Positions 11,436 to 22,162 of a stretch of 64,000 nt of DNA are shown here, one piece after another. A program made the position numbers and the translations under genes. The DNA is from Aureobasidium sp. EXF-3400. Its lineage: Eukaryota; Ascomycota; Dothideomycetes; Dothideales; Saccotheciaceae. Every line of letters starts with the position of its first letter. The stretch's first letter is position 1. The notes under the pieces were generated by a model. It ran no database searches. It was not told the DNA's origin and saw only the letters and a list, made by a program, of their open reading frames with translations. The stretch covers positions 62,001 to 126,000 of the forward strand of contig SWBL01000119.1 in the NCBI GenBank assembly GCA_024195585.1. The letters are read 5' to 3'.

Positions 11436-13588
11436 ATGGCCAGCACAATCCAGATGGAGGCCATGATCACTCCCCACGAACAGACCCTCGGGCAAAGTGA
11501 TGTTCAAGACAGAGCTCGCGCTTACAAAAGCCGGAACAAGCGCCCTTGTGACTTCTGTCGGTACAAGAAGGCAGCTTGTCATCTCGAATCCAAACCACCC
11601 TGTGAACTTTGCCTCCGCTATGGCAAAGACTGTACCTTTGTAGAGTCTCCTGCAAAGAGACGACGACCCAATGTCAGCGAAGAACGTCAGCAAGAACCTT
11701 TATTACCATTGCCACCTAGCAACACTTTTGACCTCGGAAGTGATTTGCTGAGCTGGGAGCCTCTGCCGTCTTTCATGACCGCAAGCTTACCTGGGGGCTT
11801 GCCTGGAGAGTACAAGTTTGATTCGCCGATGTTCGCGCCTCTTATGTTTGAGCAATTCGATCCAGTTCAAGCAGGCTTAGCACCGCCATTGAGTCAATCC
11901 TCTCATTCACCAGAATCTGCGCAATCTATTCCGACCTCCTTCTTCGACAATGCTCAAGAGCCCTCATTGGATGTGCAAGGTCCCAGCAATGCTCAATTTA
12001 TTGGCCTGAGCGGCGAGTACGACCCGTACCTCCTTCGTCGATACCAATATGATGGAAACAACGAATGCTTGTCTCGGACGCGTCGTCTGCGGAGAGTGGG
12101 AGAAAATGACAATATCCCTGTACACTTCCTCATACAGCAAAACAAGACAATAGCCAGAGCTCATCCTGCTGAGAGCCTCGGTGATTCGGAGATTCTCAGG
12201 ATGGAAGTCAAACAGATGATCAGCGACGATATTGGGAAGAGACTTATCAAGCTGTGAGTTCTGGGGAATCTAAACTCGTAAAACCCGCTTACTGACTGTG
12301 TAGGTTCTTCCGTTTTGTCCAGCCATATTTTCCAATCCTTTCTCGAGAGCGTAGTCTGGCGAACGGCGAATACGACCCAGAATCCTTTCCAACCTGGCTG
12401 CTCGCTGCAGTTTATGGACATGCATTACCTTGGTGTATCTTCGACGATCAACTTTGTATCGAAGTCTACACTCCACCGTCTACAGATTCGCTCTTCCGTA
12501 TTGCCTGGTCCGCGGTGCAATCGAATTATCACACCCCTTCACTATCCATTGTCCAAACACTTCTGCTCCTTGTCCAGCGGAGACCAACTAACAAGCACGT
12601 GGCCGATACACCCGTCAAATGGACAATGGTGACCGATGCTGTCTCAATAGCGCAGTCGTTAGGTCTTAACCTGGACCCAAGCGACTGGCCGCTTCCCCTA
12701 TGGGAGCAAAGGCTGAGACGAAGATTGGCATGGGCGGTGTTTACTCAAGAAAAGTGGACCGCGTTGAACATCGGCCGAAGCTCACATATCATGTCCGATG
12801 ACTGGGATGTCAATCCGCTGACACAAGACGATTTTGAGCTTGCTGAAGGGAGCGACGATCGGGCCTACTCGGAGCACTTCATCCAACTTTCGGCATTGAC
12901 CGAGATCGTAGACGACATGCTACGGAGTTTATTCTCGATCAAAGCGACCAGAAAACTCTGTACTTCTCTCGATTTGACGCTGGAAGTAGCCAGACCGCTA
13001 CGTGTACGATTGAATCAATGGTACCAGGAACTACCGCCGAACCTTCTGTCAACCGCCAGAGCTAGCTACGGGCAAGACCTGAACGCGCAGGGCGGATTGC
13101 ACCTAGCCTACATCACGGCAAAGATACAGCTGTTCCGAGCAATGCTGCGTCCAGCAAGCGAGCCTGACGCTTACGCCACGACTGCTCTACGAACTGGTGC
13201 AATAGCCATGGGAAGGGAGCTTTTCGAATTTGTGGAGAGTCTGGATACCAATCACATGGAAGCCTTCTGGCCATCGTGTAAGTCTTCCACCCATCAAGCA
13301 CCCACTCGACTTTTACTGAAGCATCATACAGATTCACGCACAAACTTCACAATAGCAAGCAACTTCATGCTCCTCCTATTCGTCACTTCGCCAAATCCGG
13401 CGGATGCGAAAGAGTGTCTGGATTTGCTTAATTCGTGGAGAAGTCTGCTACGCATCAAGTCTTGCAGCGGTGATTTGTTAAACCTGGCATTGTTGAGATT
13501 GGATGCTTTATTCGTGGCTGGTCTGGACAAGATGATCAATCTTTCGCCACCTGCTTTGCAAGTGTTTGGCGAACAGCAGAAGAGTTGA
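11436..13588 (+). CDS. Zn2Cys6 fungal-type transcription factor
   Basis: Three exons (11436-12253, 12304-13277, 13332-13588) with introns of 50 and 54 nt give 682 residues. The zinc cluster lies at residues 38-66 with Cys at 38, 41, 48, 56, 59 and 66 (CX2CX6CX7CX2CX6C), followed by a basic linker AKRRRPN. Residues ~270-560 form the fungal-specific transcription-factor domain, with the characteristic VTDAVSIAQSLGLNLDPSDW and RRRLAWAVFTQEKW segments. Proteins of this class bind CGG-type half sites in the nucleus and control metabolic or stress genes; the target genes cannot be told from sequence. The region between the zinc cluster and middle domain is rich in Pro, Ser and Leu. The gene is flanked by gene-poor DNA upstream and by a degenerate repeat array downstream, so no metabolic cluster is evident. 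Confidence 0.93.
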
Positions 13589-13699
13589 ATGATGGAGATA
13601 TCTCAGACGACTTGGAGCTATGATACTTCCCTAATGAACAGATATGCAGAACGCCAGACTTCCTTCTTCCTTTCTTTGAGTATATATACTGCCAAGCCG

Positions 13700-15480
13700 C
13701 CAGTTTGCTATCTACCACCTGCTGAGGACAACAGCTCCTAGCAGAAGAAGAAGGGGAAGCGCGATGGCTAGGCATGTCGTCGTCCCTTTCATTTCACAGC
13801 GGCATCAAGCCTCCACACTCCGCCATAGCCAGGTCGTCGTCACCTTGTCCTGATGGTACTTGTTTCGTCTGGAAACCGTCTATAGTTGACTGTTCTGCGT
13901 GCCGACAGTCATCTCACGCCGCTTCTCGAAGATGTCGAGAAGTGCGATATCTTATACCCGGCTGTCGACGCTCTGCCCAGCTCTCGCGTCTTTTGCAAAC
14001 CGATATAGTTCTGCAACAGTGATGCTGTAATTCATCGTTCCATGCTCGCAGTAGCTCCACGATTCCACAGGCCACCAAAAACAGGTCGTCACTGCGGCAT
14101 TGTTCTTGGTGGTAGGTACTTGTTTCGTTCAAAACACATTCGTGTTTAGGTCCTCTGCGTGCCGACAGTTGTCCCAAGCCACCCTTGGAAATCATTCTTT
14201 CACACTTTTACACCGGATTAGGCTGTTCTCCACGGAATCAGTATTTAATTTGCAGGACCATTAGTTTACTTTCCACCACTCCCTAAGGACAACAGCTCCC
14301 AGCAGAAGAACAGAAAATGCGATGACTAGATGTCTTATTGCTGCTTGTTTAATGTTTGCGGCAGCATCATCAAGACCACACACTCCGCCACAACCGGGTC
14401 GTCGTCGTCTTTCTTAGTGGCACTTGTTTCGTCTAGAATGCGTCTATCGTTAGTCATCTTGCATGCCGACAAATATCTCACGCCGACCTTCAAAGATTTC
14501 GAGCAGCATCAGAATGCCGGGATGCTGTTCACGAAACCAGTATGTAATCTGCAGGTCCATCAGTTTGCTTCTACCACTCCCTGAGGACAACAGCTCCTAG
14601 CGGAAGAAGAAAGCGCGATGACTAGATGTCTTACGGCTGCCCGAATAATGTTTGCAACAGCAGCGACACGACCACACACTCCGCGATGGCCGGGTCGTCG
14701 TCGACTCATACTGATGATACTTGTTTCGTCCGAAATGATAGATTCCTCCACGTGCCGACAGTCATTCCGCTTCGTCCTTCGGGAATGTTGGCTATATTAA
14801 TGACTTTAAGCCCGGCTTTCGATGCTCTGCCCAGCTCTCAGATCTTGTTGAAAGTGTTTGACACTTTCTGCAAGCCGATAAAGTTCTGCGACGATGAGTC
14901 TTAATGAGATCGCTACTTTGATAGACCGTTCGATGCTCGCAGCAGCTTTAGACCTTTTACACTACGCCGTAGCCGGGTCGTCGTCGGCTTGGCCTTGAAG
15001 TACATGTTTCGTCCGGACGCGTTCGTGGCTGGTTCTTCTACGTGCTGACTATTGTCTTATACCGTCTCTTGGGAGTGTTAAGTAATGTTATTCGCTTCGT
15101 ACCTAGCTTTCGACGCTCTACCTAGGTCTTTGCTTTTATTGAAGGCGATGTATCTTTTTGTAAACCAGCATGGGTCTACGACGATAAGTACTTATATGTA
15201 GCCTTCATCCAATTCACCATTTAATGTTTATAGCAGCATGAAGCTTCACACTCGTTAGGCCTAGGTCGTCATCGTCTTGTTCTGGATTGTACTTGTTTCG
15301 TCAAGATTGAGTTTATAGTTCGTGTATTCTGCATATGGACGATCGTCTTACGTTGCCTCTTAGAGATATCGCGTAGTATCTTTCCTCTTGAGCCTGGCTT
15401 GTAATGCTCTACCGGGATCTTCGGGATCGTCACAGGCGGTTGATACTTGCTGCAGACCGACGGGTACAGGTATGTTGCGT
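13700..15480. repeat. Modular degenerate tandem array, ~285-bp period, about six units
   Basis: A core of about 100 bp recurs six times. Each core begins near GGTCGTCGTC (at about 13831, 14083, 14396, 14690, 14973 and 15265), has ACTTGTTTCGTC about 25 bp later, and in most units a TGCCGACAGT-like segment 35-45 bp after that. Spacing is 252-313 bp. The DNA between cores is one of two kinds. One kind (after units 1, 4, 5 and 6) carries CGCTCTGCCCAGCTCTC and a TTCTGC-AACG segment. The other (before unit 1 and after units 2 and 3) carries GAGGACAACAGCTCCTAGC and GATGACTAGATGTCTTA. Identity falls along the array and units 5-6 are poorest. There is no intact reading frame. A seventh fragment may lie near 15530. 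Confidence 0.85.
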
Positions 15481-15753
15481 TGACCGTGTGATGGTCGCTC
15501 TAGTGCATTCCACTGCAATGCAAACAAGATTTTGAGGGTGGTCTATGATCTTTGTAGACCGGCAAGTATCACGCTCGTCTGTGGGGTTCTTCTTGCAGCA
15601 AAAGGCAAGTTCTGCGAATCTGACGATCGCATTGAGAGATGTCTTTGGCATGCTCCTGTATCTGGTAGTCACGTATCAACATTCACAACATGCTTGTGCA
15701 AAGTAAAGGGAACCAGAGAGAAGAGACATCGTCTTGTCAATTACTTTAATCTT

Positions 15754-17010
15754 CTACTCCTCCCAAACAACACAAGTAACATTCCCACTACCCTCCCACC
15801 TCGCCACCGGCTTTCCCACAACCCCCAACGCAACATCCCTCTCAAACACAACCACAGACTTATCATACTGCAAACCCACCGCAATTAAATCTCCACTGGA
15901 ACTCAGCGAGAAGTGTCTTGGGAACATTCCTCCTGCAGGCCAGAGTTGAATGTGCTTGAGGGAACCATCTTTTTGTAGGGAGAAGGTGGAGAGAGAGTCG
16001 GAGGGGATGGAAGTGCTGTTGTGGGGAGAGGGGTTGGGGATATCGAAGGAGGTGTTGTTACGGTTTGAGACGATGAGGAAGCGGTTGTCGGGCTGTGGGT
16101 GCGAGGGTCAGTAAAAGTGCTAGATGCAGCAGAGGGTGGTGAGACTCACTGAGATGACAATTTCGGCTGCGGCGTTGCCTGAAGGGACAACGAGATCGCC
16201 GTAGGAAGTGGTGTTGTAGACTTGGCTAAACTTCATACCGCCGGCAGAAGGATATGAGACGGAGAACGAAGTAACGGTGTTTGCCAATTCAGAAACCAGG
16301 AACATGAAACTGGTTGCTTTCTTGCTAATGACACCGTAAGGTTGGTAGAACACGACATGTCTGGGTCCAGAGCCAGGAAGAACAGCCAGAGGCTTCTCAG
16401 CAGTCAAATGACCAGTCTTGGAGTTGATGGAAAAGATGCGGACAAGATCTGCTCCAAGGTCAGGCACAATGATGAACTCGCCAGTAGGATCGAGAACAGC
16501 TTCATGCTCATGAGGGGCTTCTTGTCTCTCGGCATTGGGACCGGGCTTGGTCAAGTTGAAGAGGAAGTCTTGCTCAAATGCAAAGCTACCGGTGCGGTTG
16601 ACATCCAAGTCCCAGCTGCTGAGCGCACTACCAGTGTAATGTGCCAATGCGATTGAACGCTTTTGGGCAGGGTTGCCGTAGATGACACCGCTGACAGGAC
16701 CACTGATTGTTTGTTCGCGATGGACTTTGGTCAGGCTACCATCGTCGCCAATAGTGAAGGATGTGAGTGAGCCGTTCTTGACTTCGAGACCTTCATCAAG
16801 ACAGTATAGAGTAGCGTGATTGGGATCGAGAGTAAGCCATGACGGGTTTGGGGCACAACCGGTGTTGGCGGAGGTCTTGGTCAGAGAGTAGTGGCCACCG
16901 TGCTCGGTCAAAGACAGTGTGGTAACATCGCCAGAGTAGTCCGAGACGAAGAGATTGGTAGCAGCAGTCAGAGATGCCGCGGCACAAAGCTGCAATGAGC
17001 GAACAAGCAT
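15754..17010 (-). CDS. Secreted seven-bladed beta-propeller lactonase-family protein
   Basis: Two exons on the minus strand (17010-16150 and 16092-15754) with a 57-nt intron give 399 residues. The first ~18 residues (MLVRSLQLCAAASLTAA) form a signal peptide, which is why I start at 17010 rather than at an ATG 23 codons upstream. The remainder has the repeated blade pattern of the lactonase / 6-phosphogluconolactonase-like fold, including PNPSWLTLDP near residue 55, the HEHEAVLDPTGEFIIVPD segment, GSGPRHVVF, and FPRHFSLSSSGDLIAVGLQ near the end. Asn-X-Ser/Thr sites are frequent, fitting an extracellular glycoprotein. Family members hydrolyse sugar lactones or cyclise muconates, but secreted fungal members are mostly uncharacterised. 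A second, cytosolic relative lies at 22925-24058. Confidence 0.87.
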
Positions 17011-17504
17011 CTTCACAAGTGATCGGAGAATATTGTTGGAGAAGAAGGAACGACCGGGGAGAAACAGAGGCAGTGTCACCTACCTACTTATATTGCACCG
17101 GCACATGCTACCTTGTACATGAATTGCGCTTAGTGAGGCTAGCAGGTCGGCGCATAGTGCTGTGGACATGATGCATTCAGCCGCCTGGTAGCAATACAGC
17201 AATGATGATGCCGGTTCCATGAAACACAAGGCGGAGAGAGGTCGGAGCGGGGGTGAGAACCAACCGATCCGCATGGTGGGGACTGCTTGGCGTATGATGA
17301 TCCGCAGTCCTCCAGTCAAAGCACCAACAAGGTTCAGTCAAGCGACAGGGCAGGGTACAGTGAGAAAGCATGGAATATGATATGTTTGATACGTAGTCGT
17401 GGATTGGTTCTAGGAGCTGACATGTTCCGTTGTTATCGTGTCATGTCTCTCGTTGGGATGACAAGACGGCAGTACCAAGACGACAATAGACCGTGAAGGT
17501 TCCC
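17011..17504. other. Upstream region of the secreted lactonase gene
   Basis: About 0.5 kb between the lactonase start and the stop codon of the EI24-like gene. Only short frames are seen. It should contain the lactonase promoter; no clear TATA box was picked out. Confidence 0.5.
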
Positions 17505-18399
17505 TTAACGGGCCTTCTTCGACTGGTCTCTGAGCTGAGCAGTGGACTGGTTCTCGTTGCTTCTGGATTCAAGATCGGCAGCCCACAGAGCAGCACCAGT
17601 GGTGTTGGTGAAAGCGAAGAAGACACCGGCGATGGGGACAAGCTCGAGCAAGGTAGCGACGGTTCCGAAGCCGGTGTATGCGCCCTGTCTCTTCTGGATC
17701 CACTCCTCCTGTTTGGCCTTGCTCATACCCTTAAGTTGGAAGTATCTCGAGTGAGCAGCAGGTCCGGCGCGCTTGCCTTGGAGCAAAATGAACATGACGG
17801 TACCGACGACGGGGATGAAGTTGAGAGGCAGGTACATGACGTATCTGATGATGGCGCTGGGAGCGAACTTTGCGAAGGGCTTGGAGACGAGTTTACCGAG
17901 ACGGCCAATAGCATCGCCGCCACGACCGACCTTGCGCTCCCTCGCAACGAGTTCAGACTCGCCCTTGGCAACCAGAGTACCGTCGAAGGTATCGATCAAG
18001 CTGTCCTCGACCAGGAAGGTTTTGGAGAGGGTGTTGAAGATGGTACTGCTCTCGTTCAGGCACAGAAGAGCGGCGTTGACGGCGGCCAAGGGGCCATTGA
18101 AGACGGTGAGAATGGCGGCTTGAGGAAGGTAACCGAAGAAGAAGACACTGGCGAGTGTGGTAATGCCGAGGGCGATGGTGGGGAGAAGCTTGGATGCGAG
18201 GGGCTTCCAAAGCTCACGCTTAGAGAGGAAGTAGAAGATGCCCTAGAGAAATGTCAGCTTTGTCAAAAGAAGGTCATGGACACTGTCGTACTCTGATGGG
18301 ATAGAGGTAGGCTCCAGACTGAGCAGCATCTTGTGCCAGCTCGGCCACTCTCTGCGCTTCTTCGCGGACTGTCTCCTTGACTTTGTCTTGTGCGGTCAT
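17505..18399 (-). CDS. EI24/Rrt8-like integral membrane protein
   Basis: Two exons on the minus strand (18399-18292 and 18242-17505) with a 49-nt intron give 281 residues. The N-terminus is a charged helix (MTAQDKVKETVREEAQ). Hydrophobic segments lie at roughly 60-80 (TIALGITTLASVFFFGYLP), about 85-105, about 180-205 (YLPLNFIPVVGTVMFILLQ) and about 235-260 (TLLELVPIAGVFFAF). The LNFIPVVG and LVPIAGVFF segments are the re-entrant-looking Pro-Gly motifs of the EI24 / CysZ-like family, whose fungal members include yeast Rrt8 and Lds1/Lds2 of lipid droplets and the spore wall. A role in lipid or spore-wall handling is inferred from those relatives. A long frame of 267 codons exists on the opposite strand but is a shadow. 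Confidence 0.83.
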
Positions 18400-18723
18400 G
18401 ATTGTTGATACTCGAGGTGAATTTGAATGTTTCGCGTAGAGTAGAGGGGTGCTGGAGCTCCTGGTTTTGTCCTTGCGAAGGTTCGTAAATGCTCCGCGTG
18501 CCTTATTGCGATGACCTACAGTGACATCACTCTTCAGCCACACCGAACTGCCAGCCACACTTTATCCCACCATTCACTTTCGCACAACTTATGCCGCCTG
18601 CTATGCAGACACATCCTCGAGTAGACTTGCCCATATCAAAATGACTAAATTCAGTCAATGCAATACCATTGCTATCCTGTGATAGTTACTTGAGTCTCAT
18701 GTCAAGGTGTCCAAATGCTGGAC
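18400..18723. other. Short intergenic region
   Basis: 324 bp between the start of the EI24-like gene and the stop of the DNA polymerase gene, both on the minus strand. It holds the EI24-like promoter and the polymerase 3' end. Nothing else is seen. Confidence 0.5.
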
Positions 18724-20760
18724 TCATCCTGTGCATCTTTCCCAAGGCTCTCTATACTCCAATCCCAATGCACCGAACACATTCTTCTCCGCCTGTTCCA
18801 TGGTATCCGCTGTCCCATCCACATCGACCACATCTCCAGTCCTCCTATCTCTGACACCAGAAGAATCAAACTTGTAGTTGTACGTCTGTCGGACGTAGCG
18901 ACGCAAATCACGCTGGAAAGTAGTGCCTCCTGACCAACCCATGACCGCGCAACCAACTGTTTTCCAAGGCGCAATGATGATGTCCACTCTGCGGTGAGGG
19001 TTTGGATTCTTCTTTTTGGTATCAGAAGGATCAGAATCAAAGCTAGGATCCTGCCAGACCACGAGCGCCTTGTCCAAAGAATCAAAACCGTGGCCATGAG
19101 CCGACGAGGTGTTGAGAGGAAGTGTCTGCTGCGAACGATTACTAGTCGTCGTGCTGATAAGTAGCGTATGTGTAATCCATCCCTCTTCCTCTAGACTCGC
19201 CACAATGTCTGTGATGATGTTCAGGGTCTGGTCTTCATCTGGGTGAGATAGGATGATATCCACATCTCCACAGTTCTCTTTGCCTCGTCTATAACCTCCG
19301 ACCACCAGACTCTGCATGCCCTTGTCGCGAACCTTGACGGCATGTTGGTGGATGGTAGATGCAATGTCTTCAACTTCCGAACGAGGTATAGGGAGCAAGA
19401 ATTCATCGTAGAACTTCACACCAATCTGCTGGACTCGAGTCAATTTGCTCCAACCGTACTCAACCACATCATCCAGATCTCTCCATCCTTTCTCCTTGTA
19501 GAACTCTCTTGCCGTTGTAGCTCCAACGCCCCAGATGTTGTAGAAGAGCCTCTGAACTTTCAGCTCGTCATCGTTCTCAGCTTTCTCTGCCTCTTCGATC
19601 TTGCCGTAATTCGCATATTCAACCCAGAGGTTTGCTATCTTGGCATCGCAACCAGGTAAGTGCAAGATCTCTCGGGCAGTGGTGAGCTTGTGGGAATATG
19701 CAGCTAGTGAAGCGATGCTGGTACTGTAGGCTCGCACACCTATCTCATCGCCGGTGAGCAACCGAGCCAACTTGATCTTCTCAAGCTCAGCGACGAATAG
19801 CGTATTCGGCGGATTTGCTGGAGTTGACCGTTGGCAGGCGTACTTGACATCATTTTGGACCCAAGGTGGAAGTTCAGGCAGATCGCTCGATTGGCCCAGG
19901 TCGTGTTCCGAAGTTGTTTGTTGCAACAACTGAGCTCTTTTTGTATGCGGTGTAGGTTGGAAAGGTGCAGAGACTCTACCTCCGCCAATCTGACCTAGCT
20001 TTCTATTGCTGCGCTGCTGGACTGGTGAAGATATGTTGGTCTCGGCATCTGCTCTTGCTCGTTCCAGAATCGATTGCGGTGTCTTGGATTGTATTGTCAG
20101 GCTGGAACCTTTGACGGGAGTTTTCACGTCATCGGGCTTCTCGATACGGCGTCCTTGGTAGAGTAGATATGGTTCAATGGGCAGGACAGTGCCTTGTTTT
20201 CGACAATCGACGAACCACTGTAATCTCAAGACTTTGATATAAGGATTGGAGAGATACCCTGCGTTTGGATCTTGGCTGACCGGAGTATGCTTACGCTTGC
20301 GTTTGACAGGCCTTGACTCGTCCTCGGTTTCCGATTCGGTGCTGACGTCGTGAATGGTTAAGTCGGCTGCCTCGCTCTTACCAGTACTTCCTGCTTGTGA
20401 TAGCTTCTGCTTCTTAAGGCCGGGCTCCTCTGTTGTAGGGTCCAGGGCATTGGCGTCTTTGACAATCTCGACCTCCTCGGTGTAGCATCCCTTTGTCCGA
20501 AGATCCAGTTGAATGCGTCGCTTTCGTTCAGCTTTGGTCAGGACGATATTTGCCTCCTTCAGGTCGTAGGAGAGTAAGCCGCCAACTTCGACAACATCAT
20601 CCTCTATCTCATGAAGCTCGCAGGTATCCAGGTGCGTGTCAGAGACGAATACGGGCGGTAGAGATGAGAGCTGTAAGGTGGATTTCGGCATTGGATCAGG
20701 TGCTTCCTCCACGGCAGTTGGTAGTGGAGGGGAGGAAGCTGTCCAATGTGCAGAAGACAT
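18724..20760 (-). CDS. pol4: DNA polymerase X family, Pol4 / Pol lambda type
   Basis: A single exon of 678 residues from the ATG at 20760 (MSSAHWTASS); another ATG lies 10 codons upstream. The enzyme fills short gaps during non-homologous end joining and base excision repair in the nucleus. A BRCT-like region spans about 35-205, ending IKVLRLQWFVDC, interrupted by a basic, Ser-rich insert with KRKRK. The helix-hairpin-helix region lies at about 330-390 (REILHLPGCDAKIANLW) and the fingers at about 400-460. The palm carries GGYRRGKENCGDVDIIL with Asp499 and Asp501, and the third metal ligand Asp593 in RRVDIIIAP. It ends in the typical YREPWER segment. All catalytic residues are present. It is head-to-head with the mitochondrial GTPase gene across 316 bp. 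Confidence 0.93.
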   Translation of the reverse strand: MSSAHWTASSPPLPTAVEEAPDPMPKSTLQLSSLPPVFVSDTHLDTCELHEIEDDVVEVGGLLSYDLKEANIVLTKAERKRRIQLDLRTKGCYTEEVEIVKDANALDPTTEEPGLKKQKLSQAGSTGKSEAADLTIHDVSTESETEDESRPVKRKRKHTPVSQDPNAGYLSNPYIKVLRLQWFVDCRKQGTVLPIEPYLLYQGRRIEKPDDVKTPVKGSSLTIQSKTPQSILERARADAETNISSPVQQRSNRKLGQIGGGRVSAPFQPTPHTKRAQLLQQTTSEHDLGQSSDLPELPPWVQNDVKYACQRSTPANPPNTLFVAELEKIKLARLLTGDEIGVRAYSTSIASLAAYSHKLTTAREILHLPGCDAKIANLWVEYANYGKIEEAEKAENDDELKVQRLFYNIWGVGATTAREFYKEKGWRDLDDVVEYGWSKLTRVQQIGVKFYDEFLLPIPRSEVEDIASTIHQHAVKVRDKGMQSLVVGGYRRGKENCGDVDIILSHPDEDQTLNIITDIVASLEEEGWITHTLLISTTTSNRSQQTLPLNTSSAHGHGFDSLDKALVVWQDPSFDSDPSDTKKKNPNPHRRVDIIIAPWKTVGCAVMGWSGGTTFQRDLRRYVRQTYNYKFDSSGVRDRRTGDVVDVDGTADTMEQAEKNVFGALGLEYREPWERCTG

Positions 20761-21076
20761 GATTAAATAAAAGTGTTGGTACTGCAACACGTCTGAACTG
20801 GGGGCGTCTACAGGTTTCGGAAAGTTCTATGCGGTATCACTCGCGACTCATAGTTCTGATTTTCTAGAGGCCGTCGAGACAACCATACTCTTTATCGATG
20901 CAAAACATGTCTTTCATGCAGGATGGTAGGGAGAAAGGTCAAGATGTTTTCCAGGCGGTGGTGACGCGATGCCTCGGCTCAAGCTTCTCCGAGCCGAAAA
21001 CAATTCTGAGACGCGACAATCAACAGAAAGTTTCGAGACTTGCCTGCCAGAGACAAGAACAAACCATCGGGACAAG
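20761..21076. promoter_or_regulatory. Shared divergent promoter, pol4 / mtg1
   Basis: 316 bp separate the start codons of the polymerase (minus) and the Mtg1 GTPase (plus), so their promoters must overlap. An in-frame upstream ATG at 20969 could give the GTPase a 36-residue longer N-terminus, which would move part of this region into coding sequence. Confidence 0.6.
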
Positions 21077-22162
21077 ATGGCAGCAAAATTTGTAGCTCGA
21101 GCGGTATTCCCGCCAGTCGAGTCTCTCCCTAGATCGTACTTCTTGGGTCATCATGCTGCAGGGTTGTCTAAGATGAACACGATGCTGTCGCAAATTGATC
21201 TGATTGTCGAGTGCCGTGACTACAGAGTGCCACTAACCTCTCGTAACCCCTTGTTCGAACAGAGTCTAGCAGGTCGCGAGCGCATCATCATCTATACCAA
21301 GCGCGACTTGGGTAGCCGTAACAAGCCCGTGGACAAAGAGGTAAGTCTACTCCTCGCCTTCTACCAGGCTTCTTCTGACATGATGAAAAAGCGAGAGGAC
21401 ATTATTCGCAAATGGCACAAGCCCTCGGAAGTTCTGTTTTCCGACCATAAGGACAAGAAAGACATTCGCAAAGTTCTGGATTTCGCCCGCCGCTACTTCG
21501 AGAACAGCACCTCCCTGACTGGATCGCGCATCATGGTCGTGGGAATGCCTAACGTCGGCAAGTCGTCTTTGCTCAACGCACTGCGGAAAGAAGGAGTTGG
21601 AAAGGGAAAAGCTGCACACACAGGCGCACAACCAGGCATAACGCGCAAGATCTCAACAAGCGTCAAGATCATTGACAGCACCGAAGATGGCGAGGGAGTT
21701 TACCTGCTTGACACTCCTGGTGTCTTTATCCCATACGTCCCGGATGCCGAAGCTATGCTGAAGCTTGCTCTCTGCGGCAACGTCAAGGATACCATCATCC
21801 CGCCCGCCACTCTCGCCGACTACCTCCTCTATCGCGTCAACCTGATCGATGCCAGGCTTTACAAAGAATACTGCCCGCCCACCAACGATATCATGGAACT
21901 ACTGAATGCCATCGCAAACAAGACTGGTCGCTTGCAAAAGGGCGGCGAGCCAGACACCGAAGCCACAGCTCTCTGGATGATCCAACGTTGGAGGAATGGT
22001 CTATGGGGCCGCTTCCTTCTTGACGAAGTCACCGAAGATGGCCTGCAACAGCGAATCTCCGAGGAGTCGAGCATGGGTGGCAGCATGAACCAGGCACGAC
22101 GAGCTGACAAAGAGGCGCGGAGACAGCGCAATATCAAGAGACATGCCGGAACCAGCGACTGA
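21077..22162 (+). CDS. mtg1: Mitochondrial ribosome-assembly GTPase Mtg1
   Basis: Two exons (21077-21340, 21392-22162) give 344 residues. The G motifs appear in circularly permuted order: G4 TKRD at 74-77, a SDHK G5 region near 105, G1 GMPNVGKSS at 139-147, G2 GITR near 170, and G3 DTPG at 195-198. This order and the PLTSRNPLF segment are typical of the YlqF/Mtg1 family, which helps assemble the mitochondrial large ribosomal subunit on the matrix side of the inner membrane. The 51-nt intron (GTAAGT, CTGAC branch, AAG end) is a multiple of three and has no stop, so the frame also reads through it, adding 17 residues. I remove it because the splice signals are strong and the spliced version fits the family. 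The start could instead be at 20969. Confidence 0.92.
   Translation: MAAKFVARAVFPPVESLPRSYFLGHHAAGLSKMNTMLSQIDLIVECRDYRVPLTSRNPLFEQSLAGRERIIIYTKRDLGSRNKPVDKEVSLLLAFYQASSDMMKKREDIIRKWHKPSEVLFSDHKDKKDIRKVLDFARRYFENSTSLTGSRIMVVGMPNVGKSSLLNALRKEGVGKGKAAHTGAQPGITRKISTSVKIIDSTEDGEGVYLLDTPGVFIPYVPDAEAMLKLALCGNVKDTIIPPATLADYLLYRVNLIDARLYKEYCPPTNDIMELLNAIANKTGRLQKGGEPDTEATALWMIQRWRNGLWGRFLLDEVTEDGLQQRISEESSMGGSMNQARRADKEARRQRNIKRHAGTSD

Noticed and set aside
17493..18296. 267-codon frame on the plus strand
   Set aside because: Antisense to the EI24-like gene. Its Asp/Glu/Gly-rich low-complexity product is the shadow of a biased coding strand.
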